Below the pieces are notes generated by a model, which was not told the origin of the DNA, made no database searches, and was given only the letters and a program-made list of their open reading frames with translations. The translations under genes were made by a program, and so were the position numbers. A DNA stretch of 64,000 nucleotides, taken from positions 14,726,001 to 14,790,000 of the forward strand of contig CM020511.1 in the NCBI GenBank assembly GCA_009823395.1, written 5' to 3'. Shown here one piece after another: positions 37,700 to 51,259 of the stretch (positions are counted from its first letter, which is position 1; each line of letters starts with the position of its first letter). The stretch comes from Thamnaconus septentrionalis. Taxonomy: Eukaryota; Chordata; Actinopteri; Tetraodontiformes; Monacanthidae.

Positions 37700-38045
37700 A
37701 ATGTTTTTTGTACTTAATTATTTATTTGTTTTATCAACAACATATGTCTCCAACCTGTCACTGATCTATCCAAAATTTAGAAAAGTGCTTTTTTTTCTGA
37801 AGATTTACAGAAGGCTGTTTGTACTAGTTTTGCTTTTGGATGATTGACTGGGTGAGTCTGCTGCACCGGTGTTGAGGATGAAAAATGAAGATCTGAAAAT
37901 GATACAAAGTGGGACCTTTGAAATGGTGTTTCTACCCCCCATACACAGAATAATGACAGGAAGCAAGCATTTAAATCCAGAACCTTGACTGCATTCCCAA
38001 CTGTGGTGAACCAGGGGCGTGGCTTCTCTCTCCTCTCATCTTTGT
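37700..38045 (-). other. derl1: Likely derl1 3' UTR
   Basis: This stretch lies between the derl1 stop and an AATAAA signal on the minus strand at 37726-37721. No other open frame with support lies here. Confidence 0.5.
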
Positions 38046-41000
38046 TCAGTCGGCCCCCAGGCGGTTGCCTTGGCCCCAGTTGTGACGTCCTCCTGCACCG
38101 CTCCCTGCCATTGGCTCCTGGGCGACCACCGGTCTCCTGGGGGGAGGGGCTCCAAAACCGCCAAAGCCCCTCCTGTTGGGGAAGTATTGGTACCTGGGGG
38201 GGGTGAGGAGAGAGATGTCTTGTGAGCAAAGGTGAAAGGGTATCTTCAAGTCATTTCATTTAAAAAAAAAAAAAGCTCACAGGATATCAGGGGTGGAGAT
38301 GAAGGAGCGACCTCCCAGGTCTATGGGATATTTGAACATGAGGAAGTAGTAGAGGTGGCCCACCAGGTTCCCTGTCAGCTCGTTAACAAAACTGCAGGAG
38401 TAAAGGAAACACAATATTTAGAATTACTAAAACACAACATTGACAAAGTATTTGGCTCATTATTAATTCAAAAGAGACCATCCATTTGGAACAACACGGA
38501 ATGCATCTCCGTTCTCTTGCTTGTGGTGCTATTTGTAAATGGCTTTGCAGAGTTGATTATTTTTAGCACAAGCGGCTGTTGAACCTTCAGCCTTCCAGCT
38601 AGGTGATGCTGGCAGCGCAGGTGTTCTAAAGACAATGAAAAACTTCTGAAACCAAAGACCACCAGTGACCCAGTAACCTCGCTGCAGGAAGTTTTCATGC
38701 AGTATGTTTTAAACAAACTGCAATGGTCCAATAGGAAAAGCGTGAAAGTTAATTGTGGGATGCAAAACATCTAAAACACAAAGGGGTTTGTCCAACTGAA
38801 GTAACAGAAAACAGGATTTCTGGATGGAGAAACACTCTTAGGCTATTTTAGCTCTTAAAGCACAACGACAAGCGTGCCTTCAAGTTCTCATACTGTATGT
38901 TTGTGAAAAGGCAGAAGACCCCACAAGCCACACCATCAAAACTTTAAATAATCTTGATTCATAAACACGTAATTACTGCTGAACAGATCATGTGAATACT
39001 TACGAGCCTCCAATGATGAAGTTGAAAATCAGGATGACCCAGGGTAGATAATGCGCCTGGCAGAAAGAGCAACAAGCACCAGATTGTCATGAGTATGACA
39101 GTGTGACACAGCTCAACTCATGGCTGAGCTTTACACTGCTTTTCAAACATCATCCGTGCCCATTTTATAAATAGGAAACAAATCAACCTGCCGGCACGCA
39201 GTGTGCAGCTGAGACTAAAATGCGGGATACCTTGAACCGTGTTCCGAACCAGAAGGTCACAATGGTGTCTTTGTTGAACTGAGCCCAGACGTAGAGAACT
39301 GACATGATCAGTGGGATCATCAGCAGCTGTAAAAAACAACAAGGCAGAGTTCTGAGTGACTGCTTTACACAAGAAAGCCATGCAAGCAGAGTTCTTAAAC
39401 TGTAAATATCAGGAAGGTATGGAGGAAAAAATTCTATGCGTGAGTATTTCATCCCAGACATCTGAGGTGCAGCCTCGCACGATTATCCCAATTATCAATT
39501 AATTATCCAGGATGCGTTCTTGAAACTATTAGCACCAAAATGGGCTAAAAAGCCTGTGTTCTACCAAAAGCTCTATGAAAATTGGAGCAAACAAAAGTAG
39601 TAAAGTATGAACTTTTCTCATTGCTGGGGATTCAATGACAGCTTGTTTGCTCCAACTTCTGAAAACACCTAGCAGATGCATTGTTTTTGTTCCAGCAATG
39701 CATTATTTTTGCCTAAAACATATTTTCAAGTGGCCGTACACAGACGGCTAGTATGTGAATGTTATCTGAATCTCTGTCTTTTTTGATAATGACTTGATCA
39801 AGGCTGGGATGAAAAATACAGATGTGAAATTAATATAATATGGAATGTTTGACCAATTTACAGTGGTTGCAATCACTGAAGATGAGGAGGATTCTTACCC
39901 GCATGTGAATCAACATTCCAGCTATCTACAGCGACAGTCAAGGTCAACAATGACATGGGTCTGTATGATCAAAGCTTAAACATCAACATACAAGCAACCA
40001 ATTCAGCTGCTTCCTTGTGAGCAGGCCAGAGTCAGAGCTCAAACTGGGCCACAAACTACACAATTTGATGGTGGAAAATACAGTTACACTTACAGAACTT
40101 TTCCTGAGTTAGCTCATAAAGCCAGAAATGTCTCAAAGTGAAACATTGTGCTGGTGCAGCATGTGACCCAGATTAGTTTTTGTACTCTGTAGGAGTGGAA
40201 TGAGGATGGGCCATTGGCGTAGAGCCACCGTGACATGGCACAGTGCTGCAGAGAGCCAGGGACAGAGGTAGAAAAGGCAGGCATATAAAAGGGAAAAGCA
40301 GCAGGGAGCGAGAATCAATGGTGGAGCAGGATGGAGGCAAACAGAGAGGCAACGTTACAGGCTGACGAACATTTGTTTGATGGAGTGCAACACAGTCATT
40401 AAATCAGGAGTGTTCTGCTTTTTGAAGGAAGACAAAGGATACAACTATGCAGATCCAGTTGAAGAGGAGCATGAACACATAATCTGCAGGTCTGGTATCA
40501 AACACACCTGCAGAAAGGACAAAGAGCAAGAAAAAAATTAGTGAGACACACGTTTGTTTGTGTGCGTGTGCATGTGTGCGTGACTTTAAATACCTGTTTC
40601 CAGTCGGGAAGAGTACTGGTAGAGGAAATAAAGGTTGACAAGGTACAAGAATCCAGTTGGGAAGAAAAAGGTGGCTGTGATCGGTCTCCATAGCTGGGGG
40701 GGAAATAGAGAGACACTAAATTTAAATGGAATCAAATGAGATCAGAGTCTGTCTGTCTCTCTGTAAATCCGCAGCGAAAAAAAATATTTCATCTGTGAGA
40801 TGCAATTATTATTATCATTATATTGATAGTGTCGTTAATTTTATTTTTGCAGTTATTTCACTATTGTTGTAGTGTGACAATATCCGGAAGTCGTCGACCC
40901 ACACGTTGAGCCTTCCGATTGGCTGACACGCAATACAGGCCAACGAAGCTAGCCTTGCTTAGCCGAATGCTAAATGACTGAGCACAGAAAAAATACAACG

Positions 41001-41216
41001 ACCCAAACCTTTCTTGGCTATGTTCGAACAGTAAAACTTCACAGGGGTGAAAAGGCGACTTACGTGGAATCTGCTGATGACTAGCTCCGGAACCAGGATA
41101 AAATTCCTGAAATCTATTAAGCCAAGAACTCCAATGAGGGGGAAAGCAACAGAGGCAGCAAACCAGGTCCGGGTGATGGGAGGGATGCTTCTGAACCAGT
41201 CCCCAACGTCTGACAT
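38046..41216 (-). CDS. derl1: Derlin-1 (spliced)
   Basis: Rhomboid-like pseudoprotease of the ER membrane that serves ER-associated degradation by moving misfolded proteins to cytosolic p97/VCP. Exons on the minus strand: 41216-41064, 40693-40594, 40507-40443, 39925-39899 (27-base microexon), 39326-39231, 39056-39004, 38391-38281, 38193-38046. The joined frame gives 250 aa (human 251). The N-terminus MSDVGDWFRSIPPITR, the WR motif of loop 1 (LWRPITATF), several hydrophobic helices and the C-terminal p97-binding SHP box (WGQGNRLG) are all present. Compared with human, four residues (VGPG) are missing after the WRPITATF segment. The start is the first ATG of the conserved N-terminus. It runs toward zhx2 and diverges from tbc1d31. 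A likely poly(A) signal (AATAAA on this strand) lies at 37721-37726. Confidence 0.96.
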
Positions 41217-42706
41217 ATTTGTTTGTACCTGCCGACACACGAGGTTCCCTTTATAAAATTAAGTGAAATATCTCCCCCGAAACACAACTGCTGTCTTTAA
41301 AGCAAACCTTCTACACTGCTTAGTTTACATGACGTGGCTAACCATGGTACACTAGCTTTGCATATGAGGTCGGACGACTACATCCGGTCTTCTTTTCAAA
41401 GTAAAGTTAGGAACTCGTTACAAAAACGTTCGCATTGCGCATTATAGGAATTTTGAAAATGAGAGTTACATACAAATTACAGTTAAATCAGTGTGTGTTT
41501 ATGCGGTAACTGGCCTATTTTTATTTATTTGGGAGATCGTTTTATACTGTGTCTTAATAATGTAAAGATAATACAACCGGATTGTCGCTATAATACACTT
41601 TCTTGGTGTTGCACTTGAGGTTAAGAGACAGAAACATCCATGTGCCAGAGGCGTTGCTCTGTTTACCTTACAGCAGCAAAGAGGAGTTTTGTTTGGTTTT
41701 GTAACATGTACATTAAGTGTGTGGTGTAGAAAACGATCCTTACATCGAATGGAACCTGAGTTTTATGTGACTGCATATAGGAGCTCGACCTGTTGATCGC
41801 AGAAAATATCGACATTATGTGCACTCAGAAGACTATATGCCCTCGGTTCATTTCAGAACAAAACAGAAACTCAACGAAAAGCATGTGGTGATGCTGAATC
41901 CTGAACGACATAATCTAAACTCCGTTAGGAACATTTCTAACCCTTGCTCTACATTTATTTAGCTGCAGCTTCCGTGCTGCACGCTGCTGTTGACTCTGTT
42001 ACGTCATATTTATGCGACGCATGAACTGTCGACAAACAAACGCGAAACTTGAATACTTTCTGCTTGCGCACAGTGTTTTTCTAAGTTTGCAAAATGTTTA
42101 CGTCGATGCGGCTGCGCAGCTTCATCGCATACTCTTTATCAGTTATGACGAGTGAATTCAGTTTTATTACAAACAAAAATAGACAGGGGGAAACTTCGTT
42201 TTATGAATATCTGTTTGATAAATAAACGTTTTTTTTTTTTTAATCTACATGTTCATGATGAGTGTAAGACTTTCCTTCATACATAGTCCCTCGTATGGGA
42301 AATGTTTTTACGTAGAAAAAAAACCGCTCATTTAAACCGTATATTTTGGCATCCGTAGTTAAGGGGAAATGACGTTTTCAGAAAGTAGGCGGAGTGAGCC
42401 TCAAACCTCGAAGTCTGTACTAACAACGTCGTTGACCTAAGTAGTTTGCCCAGCAACGTAAACTAATTGTTCCAAAAGATTCACTTCGTAATACCTTAAA
42501 GTGAAACTCCGCTAAAGCTGCAGCTTTGACTTGCACAAAAGCGTTTACATTTCGCGCAGCTTGTTTGACTCGACACAACAGATAATCCAACGGGCTGGTT
42601 TTGTCGATTAGCCATGTCTCTACTAACCGGGAGAAAGTAGCATCTCAGCATCTGTCTATCATCAAAGGTAATACGTTAGTTCAAATTTACCAACAACGTC
42701 TTAAAC
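41217..42706. promoter_or_regulatory. Divergent promoter interval between derl1 and tbc1d31
   Basis: About 1.5 kb separates the two start codons. It contains the UPRE-like site near derl1, an ETS-like CATCCGGT at 41379 and CRE-like TGACG/ACGTCA cores near 42000 and 42370. A donor-like AAAGGTAATACG occurs near 42665. No coding sequence was recognised. Whether there are one or two separate core promoters cannot be seen. Confidence 0.45.
41330..41337 (+). promoter_or_regulatory. UPRE-like site (TGACGTGG) upstream of derl1
   Basis: Exact match to the UPR element core TGACGTGG, bound by XBP1 and ATF6, 114 bases upstream of the derl1 ATG. Derlin genes are known targets of the unfolded protein response, which makes this short match more credible than a random hit. 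Confidence 0.5.
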
Positions 42707-45700
42707 ATGGAGGTTATGGACATTAGAAATAAAGAAGAAGGAAAGGTTTGGCACTGGAAATCAACACCAGGCAAGGGGTAAGATCTAAGTCTTGGTCACT
42801 TAGTTTAAATGTGCAACTGAAGCTGCTGACAGATTTATCTTCATTGTAAAGTCACATCTATAATATGGAATCGATATCAGATGATATACACTGCTGGTAT
42901 TGATGTGTGTGATCGATCATAACACCTGTTGATCTCACCGTGTCATTTTAATTCAGTGTATTCGATTAGAGATGACAAAATGAATGAAAGCTCATGTCAG
43001 ATCAGAATATTACCGAAAGAATATTATTTTTTATTCACAAATGAATTAACCAGATTTTACAACACAATGTGATATACTCCACTGCTTCATAAAAATCACC
43101 TCCAATTTAGTTTGAAGTGGATTTTGTATTAAGGTTTAGGATTTAAGGTTTTCCGTATCAAAATTGTGTTGTTGTTTTTTTATAGATAATATCCATATGT
43201 GAAGTTATTATTTAAATGCCATGATAGTATAATAACTTCATCTGCTATGCAATCGAATCCGTCCTATCGCTTTGGCTGAGCAAGTTTTTTGTATTTATCT
43301 CAACCACTAGATGGCAGCATTTGTTTGTGTTCTGTCGCGAATGGCGCGCTTTTCTTTCGCCCTCTTCAGTTTGATGCTGACGGTGGTCCGCACCGCTCAG
43401 CAGGCCAAGGCGGTGCGTTTCCTCCACCTGGCCTTTGACACCACTGGAGACTGCTTCTTGGCAGCAGATCATCATGGAAACATTTATGCTTTTGACTTGA
43501 ACAGAAACAGGTCTGACTCTTCTCAAAACTGTTTCTCATCCTGCTTTATTATTTTTTCCTTATTCACTTTAGGACAATTAATTCATAATAATTAAGAGGG
43601 AAATGACCTGAAAATGTTGATCTTTTCCCAAAGTCAAACGTGTGTTATGATATTGCTACAGCCGTAAATGTCAAAGAAGATCAACCTGAAACTGTTTTTT
43701 AACCAAATCCCTGCGGACAGGTTCCATCTGGTGCAGAAAACAGGGCAGGCCTCTACTGCTTTGGCTTTTAATCCCCACAGAACCACCGAGTTCCTCGTGG
43801 CCCTGGCTGACAACACCATCAAGTGTTTTGATAAAGGTAGGGCACGCTGGACTCTGCAACAGTACCTCCTGATGATTGATTACTTCTGAGATGCATTCTT
43901 TCTTTCAGACACAAAGCAGCTGGTGAGTTGGATGAGGGGTCACGAAGGAGCAGTTTCGTCCATCTCCATCCACAGCTCAGGTCACTATGCCGTCAGCACT
44001 TCCCTGGACGCAGCGCACCTCTGGGACCTGGACACCTTTCTTAGGATAAGGAAGCTCACTACCAGGCAGTCTGTTGGTATTCAGAAGGTAAATGTTAAAA
44101 GACTGGTTCTGAAAAGCTTCCAACAGCAGCTTGATACTATTATAATCATGGTGTTCTTGTTGCAGGTGTTTTTCCTGCCTGCCAGTAACATCATGCTGAG
44201 TTGTTTCAGTGATGACTCCATCTTTGCTTGGGAGACCGACGGTCTCGTCTGCAAACATCAGCTTCCGGTGCCTGAATCCAGACCCAAAATCTCCTACAAA
44301 GCCTTTGCTGCCACACAGTGCGTCTCTCATCACGAGCAACATTTTTTTTTAAGAATTATAATGCAATGATAACAAATTAAGAGAGCCTGACTTGTGTCGG
44401 CAGGGATGGTAAGTTCCTCGCTGCTGGCGGTCGTTCCAACCTGCTTCATCTGTGGTCTTTGGAGAGCAATCAGCTGATCAGAGTGATTCAGATGCCTCCC
44501 CATGTCCGCGCTGTCAGACAGCTGGAGTTCCTGCCAGACAGTTTTGATGGAGGAGCCAACCAGGTTCACAATACAAAGCACTTCCCTGCCTCCTGCGGGA
44601 TTGTGTCTGTTGTTTGTAACTCTAAAACATTGCTTCTTGTTTATCTCCCTGCAGATCCTCGCCGTGCTGAGTCAGGACGGCGTGATGCGCTTCATAAACA
44701 TTAACACCCACAAGCTGCTCTTCTGTGTCGGTTCCCATGACGACGGCATCACCACGGCGGCAGTCAGCCCTAACGGCCGCTACGTCGTAACGACCATGAA
44801 TAACGGCAGCATCAACATCTACTGCACTCGCAGTCTCACCCGGGAAGTTAACAAGGTGGCACTGAATTGTGATATGAGATCTCACGTGATGGCGAAAATC
44901 CCACAATTTTCTGAAGTGTGTGTGTTTACATCTTGTGTGGCTGTTACCCTCGCGCAGGCTCCACCCCCCCAAGCGGAAGTGATTTCTGGGGCTGAAGTCG
45001 ATCAGAAAACGTCAGCCCTGAACATCAAAGCCAGTTCAGAGATCCACAAGAGAGCAGTCAAGAGCTCCAGCAGGCGAACCCAGAAGGTACCTCAACCTGC
45101 TGCCGGGGCTGTAGCTGAAGGCAAAGAGGTGAGAAGAAGAGCGTTTGATGTCTTCAAACACTTTATGACCCATTGCGAGTGTTGTGAACCCCAAGCTGGA
45201 CATTAAACGCTTGTGCCCTCTGACTAGAAGGTGCTGTGATTTTTGTTTCTTTCTTCAGAATGAACTTCCTGCTGGGTTAAATAAAAAGAGACTGCTGGCT
45301 CTACTCAGGTCGTTTGGAGAATATCCTGCTAAATACAGGTCAGGTTCCATTCTATCAAATAACCGGCAAATTCAGGGCTTCTGTACATTATTTTAAACTA
45401 CGAGTCCGTGTTGCAGGATGTTTGTGTGGCGCTCTCTGTTGCGCCTGCCAGAGAACCACGCGGCCTACAGCAGTTTGACCGACAGAGGCGTGCATCCAGC
45501 GTACACCAAGCTTCACCATAAATACCCCATCAAGAGTCAGAAACTGCACCGGGGACTGCAGAGGTAGTGTTTTAATTTCAAAAGATTTTGAACTTGGTTT
45601 TTGCATTTGACGGAATTTCATTTTAATCTATTTTCCGCTTTCACAGGGTTCTGTCCGCCTTGGCTCACTGGGCCGCCATCTTCGGAGAGGTGGAGTATCT

Positions 45701-48700
45701 TCCGTTGATCACGTTTCCTTTCGTGAAGCTCTTCCAGAACAACCCACTGCTCTGCTTTGAAGTGGTGGCCACCGTCATAGGTATGTCTGTCTTATTTCTT
45801 TTTTTTTTTTTAAACAGCTCGCCACAAAAAAGTAGTGAAAATGTAAAGGAATTTGAAATGGTAAATGCACGCACATAGCACTGTTCTGCACTTTCACAGT
45901 GTCCAAAGCTCTTCATTAAAGCCTCTCATCCACTGATTTACACATGCATTCACACACCAGTGGGTGGCTGCTGCCATGCAAGGCACCGTCGGGCCCATTC
46001 GGGAGCAATTTAGAGGTCTGTGTTTTGCCCTTCGGCCACTGGCCAGCCAACATCTCTATTTATGCCATGTTTATGCATAGAATGGTGCCTCTAGGACCAC
46101 AAGCATTAATTGCTTCTCTTTTAAATAAAACTCATAATGTCATTTTTCTTGTCTACTCAGTGAATTGGTGTCAGCACTGGTTCGAGTACTTCCCCAACCC
46201 GCCTCTGAACATCCTGAGCATGGTGGAGAACCTGCTGGCCCATCACGACCGGGAGCTGCTGCGGCACCTGGTGGACCGCGGCGTCACCTCACAGGTAACA
46301 TCAGCAGCTGGTGATCAGCCAAACAAGGCAGAAGAAGATAGTTTACCTCGGTAACAAGAAAAGGGTACGATAATCATCACTGTGGCAGTTATTTAAAAGG
46401 GCACCCACAGACTTGGAAACGAGTTCAGTCAGCGTTGAGTGAACAAACGTATACATTGGAGCTCGTTGGTACCAGAGGTGTGTCTCATGGTTTCTGCATG
46501 TTGCGTCTCTTCTACCTCATTTTTTAACTCGTGGGAAATTAAAATGCTTTTGCCCGTCACACTTTAAAACTACCTGGCGCTGCTGCAGTTTCCCAACGCT
46601 ATCACTCAGCTCTCTTTCACCACCTTCATTCTGTTTTAAGATCAGTGCAAGTGACTGGAGTGTAAAAGCACGATGTTCCCACTTGTTCCAATAGTCAAAG
46701 TAGTCCCCTAAAAATACAGTTTTCCTTTCAAACTATTTTTTCTGTAACAGTCGTATGTCCAAACAGACATTGAGACATTTTGTTGTGTGACATTAATTTA
46801 ACATTGTTCCAAAGTCCACGTCGACTTTGTTATTCCAACCTTAACATCTGTGGCAGCTCTACGCGTGGCCCCTGCTGGAGACCTTCTTCTCAGAGGTGTT
46901 GACTCGTGATGAGTGGCTCCGCCTCTTCGACTCGGTCTTCTCAAACCACCCGTCCTTCCTGCTCGTGGCCTGCGTGGCCTACATCACCTGCTGCCGTGAG
47001 CCTCTGCTGCTCTGCTCTCGCAAACAGGACTTTGAGGTGACGGCTGGCCTCTTCTCATCTGTTCAAATGTCACCACTACAGACCTTCACTGTGCCCCCCC
47101 CCCATCCTTTACTCACTGTCTCATAATCTCTCTCTCTCTTGCAGTATTTTTTCCACCACCGTAACAACCTGGATGTGGGAGCCGTGATAAAGGAGACCTA
47201 CCGGCTCATGAGCAGCACACCGGACGACATCCACCCCAGAACTCTGCTTTCTGACTTCACACCCCTGACCCAAGGCCACTACCCTGTGTTCAACCACTAC
47301 CCAGAATTCTTAGTGGAATACCACACCCAGGAGAAGGAGAGGATACGGGCGCAGGAGATGGAGTATCTCCGCGAAAGGTGAGACAGCGAAATCAAAAGGA
47401 TGTGCGAGAGAGAGTCGTTTATTAATGTCCAACAAGAATTCTTGAAAATATGTGACCGGTCTGGATTTGTGTGCTTGCAGGCAGGAGCTCTCGGCCATGC
47501 GTGAACATTTTGTGCGACGGCAGGCTGAAGAGGAAGCCTATCACGCACAGCAGGTCGGTGTCGTTCCATTTTGTTTACTTGATGCAAAGATCTTGCAGTT
47601 GATTCAGACCGTCTAAGTGATTGTGAATGCAGGTGCTGCTGCAGAAGGCAGAGGAGCAGCGTAGGAAGCTTCTCGCGCTGGAAGAGGAAAAACTGACCCA
47701 GCAGAGGGCAAAGTAACAGAGCACAAACAATTCAGCACCTTTCTCACGCGCGCCTGTGAGAAACGAGTGGCGTGACTCTGTCTCGTTGCCGCTCTGCTGT
47801 CTGCAGGTTTGCAGTCATGGAGCGGGAGCTGCGGGTGCAGGAGTCACTGTTGGACACCACCAGGAAACGTTTCCTCAAACACCAGCAGGACCAGAGGACC
47901 AAACAGATCCAAGCACTAGATGAGGAGATCTGCAGAAAGGTAACCAGCCTGCATTGTCCAATAAGACAGATGACTGGGGATTTTCATTTTTTTGATTCCT
48001 TCCAATTTGTGATTTAAGTCTGCATTGGACTCCCATTAGACTCCAAGGCGTAAATAGACTTATTACTAACACACACTCAAGGAAGAAGTCCTGAAATGTT
48101 TATTAGCAGTGTGCAACTTGTCTAAAAAGAGGATAATGTGCGACAGATGGAACTTCGGGAGCAGGAAATAGCCGCAGCAATCCAAGATCTGAGAGTCCGA
48201 CGGAGAGACTTGGAAGCGCAGAGGATGCATCTCGAACAGGTGACGCGCAGTTTCCCTTTCGCTGTCCTGCTCCCTCTTCCACACTGCACTACACTGCACG
48301 CTAGTCCAAACTGCACCTGATTACCTTATTCAATTAATTAGAAGAACACAGAGCGGCAGTGGAGGCTTTCCTTGGTGATGAAGATTGATTGACTGTACTG
48401 ATTTACAGACTGACTTTGCACAAAGATTCTAGAGCTTTCATGTTTCATGCCTTCATGTTTTCTATGTGCTCCTTAGCCAATGGATACATTCAACAATTTA
48501 GGAGGTTAACAAGGGTCAATCTTGTGTGTCAGATTGTTTATTTTGCAAGGAACATCTGTGTAGTTTCCCAATTTTGGATCAATAAAGTACATTTATCTAT
48601 CTATCTATCTATCTATCCATTTGTTTATTCATATTGTGAATGGTTTTCCTGCAGCACTCATTGGAAAAGCAACAGACCGTGGAACAGACAGAAGAGAAGA

Positions 48701-49395
48701 AGAAGAGCAAATCAACGTTGCGACACAACACGGGGACCAACAAGCAGGTTGGAGAAAACATTCCATCTCGGGGGGTCTGAGCAGAAATACCGACATGTGT
48801 TTGCTAGCGGCCCTGTTGCACCGGTGCAGCTGTCAGAGCGTCGTTTTGAATCTGCTCTTCCGTATGCGAGCTTTCTCTCGCCGTTAACACACCCGGCGCA
48901 CGCAAACACAGGTGTCGGAGGCGCCTGGGGCAGAGGCGGACCAGCTGGAGGCCCAGTGGCAGAGAGATGCGCCGCAGCGCCTGCAGCAGGTGGACGCGGA
49001 GCAGGACGAGGTCAGACTGGCTGCTAGCATAAGACACACGGCAGGAATGAAGGTGAGAAAAACAACCGTTTGTTGGTTGACACATCACATGATGTATTTG
49101 TTTGTTTATGCCGAGATGTTATAGTATTGTTTATGGGCTTTTTCGGTCACCATACATGAAGTTGGCTGATGTAAGGAAGAGTCTGCAATGGATAGCTTTT
49201 TGTGATGCACGTCTGCATCACAAAAAGGCATTGGAAATTAGGAAAAATAATGCTTTGTTGCCGATTGCTGAATATCAGTGTGTAAATACTGCTCACTGTA
49301 ATATTGTGATTTTGTCACTGTACAGTGGGATGACGTGATGAGCACCTGCGATCAGTCGCAGGAGCTGTGGCGGCTTCGATCAAACACAGGTGGAA

Positions 49396-49442
<47 letters not shown>

Positions 49443-51259
49443 CATACTACAGACTGAGCTGAATGTTGCAGTGCTTTTGACACTGCAGTGCTTGTTTTGC
49501 TGACAGCGGAGCAGAGGCAGACGACAGAGGAGTCGCCCTACTGGAGCGTGGGACTTCCTCACAGGCCCAGGGTGACTTTTGCCAATCCTGCTGGAGGCGG
49601 ACAGTGCGCGAGCCGGGCAGCAACCACCGCAGAAGAGGCGGGGACGAGGATAGTTTGTCTGAACAGCACCTCGCCGTCAGGGAGCACCTCGCTTAATTGT
49701 AAGTTGGCCAAAAAAAACTAATTTGGAGATTTCTTCTCAGTGTCTAACATTTGGTGTGAGTTATGATTTTTATATTGGTATAAGCTTAATATACTGCCCA
49801 TAAATACATTAATGAAAGTATATCATCGCAGTACAATAAAAGCAGTTGGTTTTCCTACCCTTAGAACTTTTTTTATATATAAGAATATACAAAGAGCAAT
49901 AAGGGTCTTACTCCCAGTTAGCTGCACCACCATATTATTAAGAAAGTTTGGAATGGAAATCCAGCCCTCCTGACAGTGCGTTTCATAATTATGGCAACTG
50001 CTTGCGTCTTCAAATAAACCAACAAAGAAGAAGGTGGCCCAGGTATCCAGGTTTGGGTGCGCAGGCCACCGTAGCTCACCGCCAAGCTCATGCAGGGGAG
50101 TTGAAAGACACGAACGACTTTTTGTCACTGTTTCTTTCTCAAACTCTCCAAATATTACACACTTAACCTTGAATGTTGTAAATGAACTGAAACTCAAAAT
50201 ACAAAATATTTCTTAAAATCAATGCAATGTTGCGCTACGTGTAATCACTCACTGAATGCCCCTCGTCCAATCACAAGGTGTTTGGTCAGAACCAGCTGTT
50301 ACATAACGCCACATAAAACCTGATTACAGGGACACCAGAAGCAAAGCAGCGATACACACCAACTGATCTGGGCGAGTGATGGCACGACATATCCAGCGAT
50401 TCACTTTCTCAAATCAAGAGGGCCGTTAAAAAAAAACAAAAGACATTTGTTTACGACGATGCGCTTCTAATGTGTTCGCTTACCTGGAAACTTGATCGGT
50501 CTGCCAATGTGTTTGCCGAATTGCAGCCAAGACATAGATGGACAAGAAACTGCCTGTTGGTGCATGTAGTAGAATGTTTTAGAATATTTACCACGAGCCA
50601 AGAGGCACAAGAGCAGCATCGGGATTCCTCAGACTTGAATTCAATTTTAATCTGCTTTATTTGCACAGTGCCACCTCAACAGAAAACAACTGGTCATGGA
50701 AACACCTAAACTTGCATTTGGTCTAAATGTTAGAAATATCACTTTTATTTTGTGAAAAATTGTAATGGAAACGCAGCCGCCGATGGTAGTTGGAACAGCA
50801 GGTGCTGCACATCCAATTCAGGCGGCAACAGTCACAGAACCTGGACTGGTAATGAAAGAGCAAATCCCCAGCAGATGAAACAATAAATAATGACTCTGTG
50901 ACATGCAACAAAGTACAAAGGGAACTGAACAGCTGCTTAATTAGTATCATTGGAAACACCTGTTGTCAGACCTGTTGCCGAAGCCTGATTGAAGCCCCCG
51001 TTTTCTTTTTCTTTTTTTTTTTGAAGTGTCACCTTCATAACTCAACTATTTGCTGCAACTGGGTTTCTACACTCTCCCACTGCGATTTGCTGTCTGTCCC
51101 TCAGTCTCCCTGGACAGAGGCCGGGCCCACCTGGACAACAGCGAGCGAGTCCTGCTGAGAGAAGTCCGGCAGCTGAGGCAGAAACTGGCTGCCAGAGGCC
51201 GAGAAGGCAGCGCCACCTCCTGCCAGTCGGTCCACACAACGTCCTCCGTCCCCCGGTGA
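42707..51259 (+). CDS. tbc1d31: TBC1 domain family member 31 (WD repeat protein 67), spliced
   Basis: WD40-TBC-coiled-coil protein, known in mammals at centriolar satellites. Exons: 42707-42777, 43370-43510, 43721-43836, 43909-44087, 44166-44317, 44404-44563, 44655-44855, 44958-45128, 45259-45338, 45417-45563, 45647-45780, 46161-46294, 46857-47036, 47145-47377, 47481-47553, 47633-47712, 47807-47939, 48147-48239, 48655-48747, 48912-49052, 49326-49389, 49507-49698, 51105-51259. Joined frame 1040 aa (human 1066). WD repeats fill about residues 25-340 (for example LWDLDTF). The TBC domain is about 405-625 (NWCQHWFEYFPNPP, YAWPLLETFFSEVLTRDEW). Charged coiled coil follows from about 690 to 890. 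The last 200 residues match human poorly, and the exon at 48147 has a weak acceptor, so the 3' exons are less certain. AATAAA lies at 51428. Confidence 0.93.
45935..46045 (+). mobile_element. Eroded teleost interspersed repeat in tbc1d31 intron 11
   Basis: CATTCACACACCAGTGGGTG then GCTGCTGCCATGCAAGGCAC and GGAGCAATTTAGAGG resemble a frequent fish repeat of unknown class. Confidence 0.45.
48593..48618. repeat. CTAT microsatellite
   Basis: Six or so CTAT units in a tbc1d31 intron. Confidence 0.85.
49400..49440. repeat. CA microsatellite
   Basis: About twenty CA units in the short tbc1d31 intron after the exon ending at 49389, close to the donor. Confidence 0.9.
49727..50170. mobile_element. 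MITE copy in tbc1d31 intron 22
   Basis: Inverted ends (CAGTGTCTAACATTTGG and CCAAATATTACACACTTAAC) enclose a body sharing AAGCTTAATATACTGCCCAT with the zhx2 intron copy. Confidence 0.6.

Noticed and set aside
41040..41360. A complete ERSE (CCAAT-N9-CCACG) at derl1
   Set aside because: CCACG is present on the minus strand at 41338-41334, but no CCAAT lies nine bases before it. Only the UPRE core was kept.
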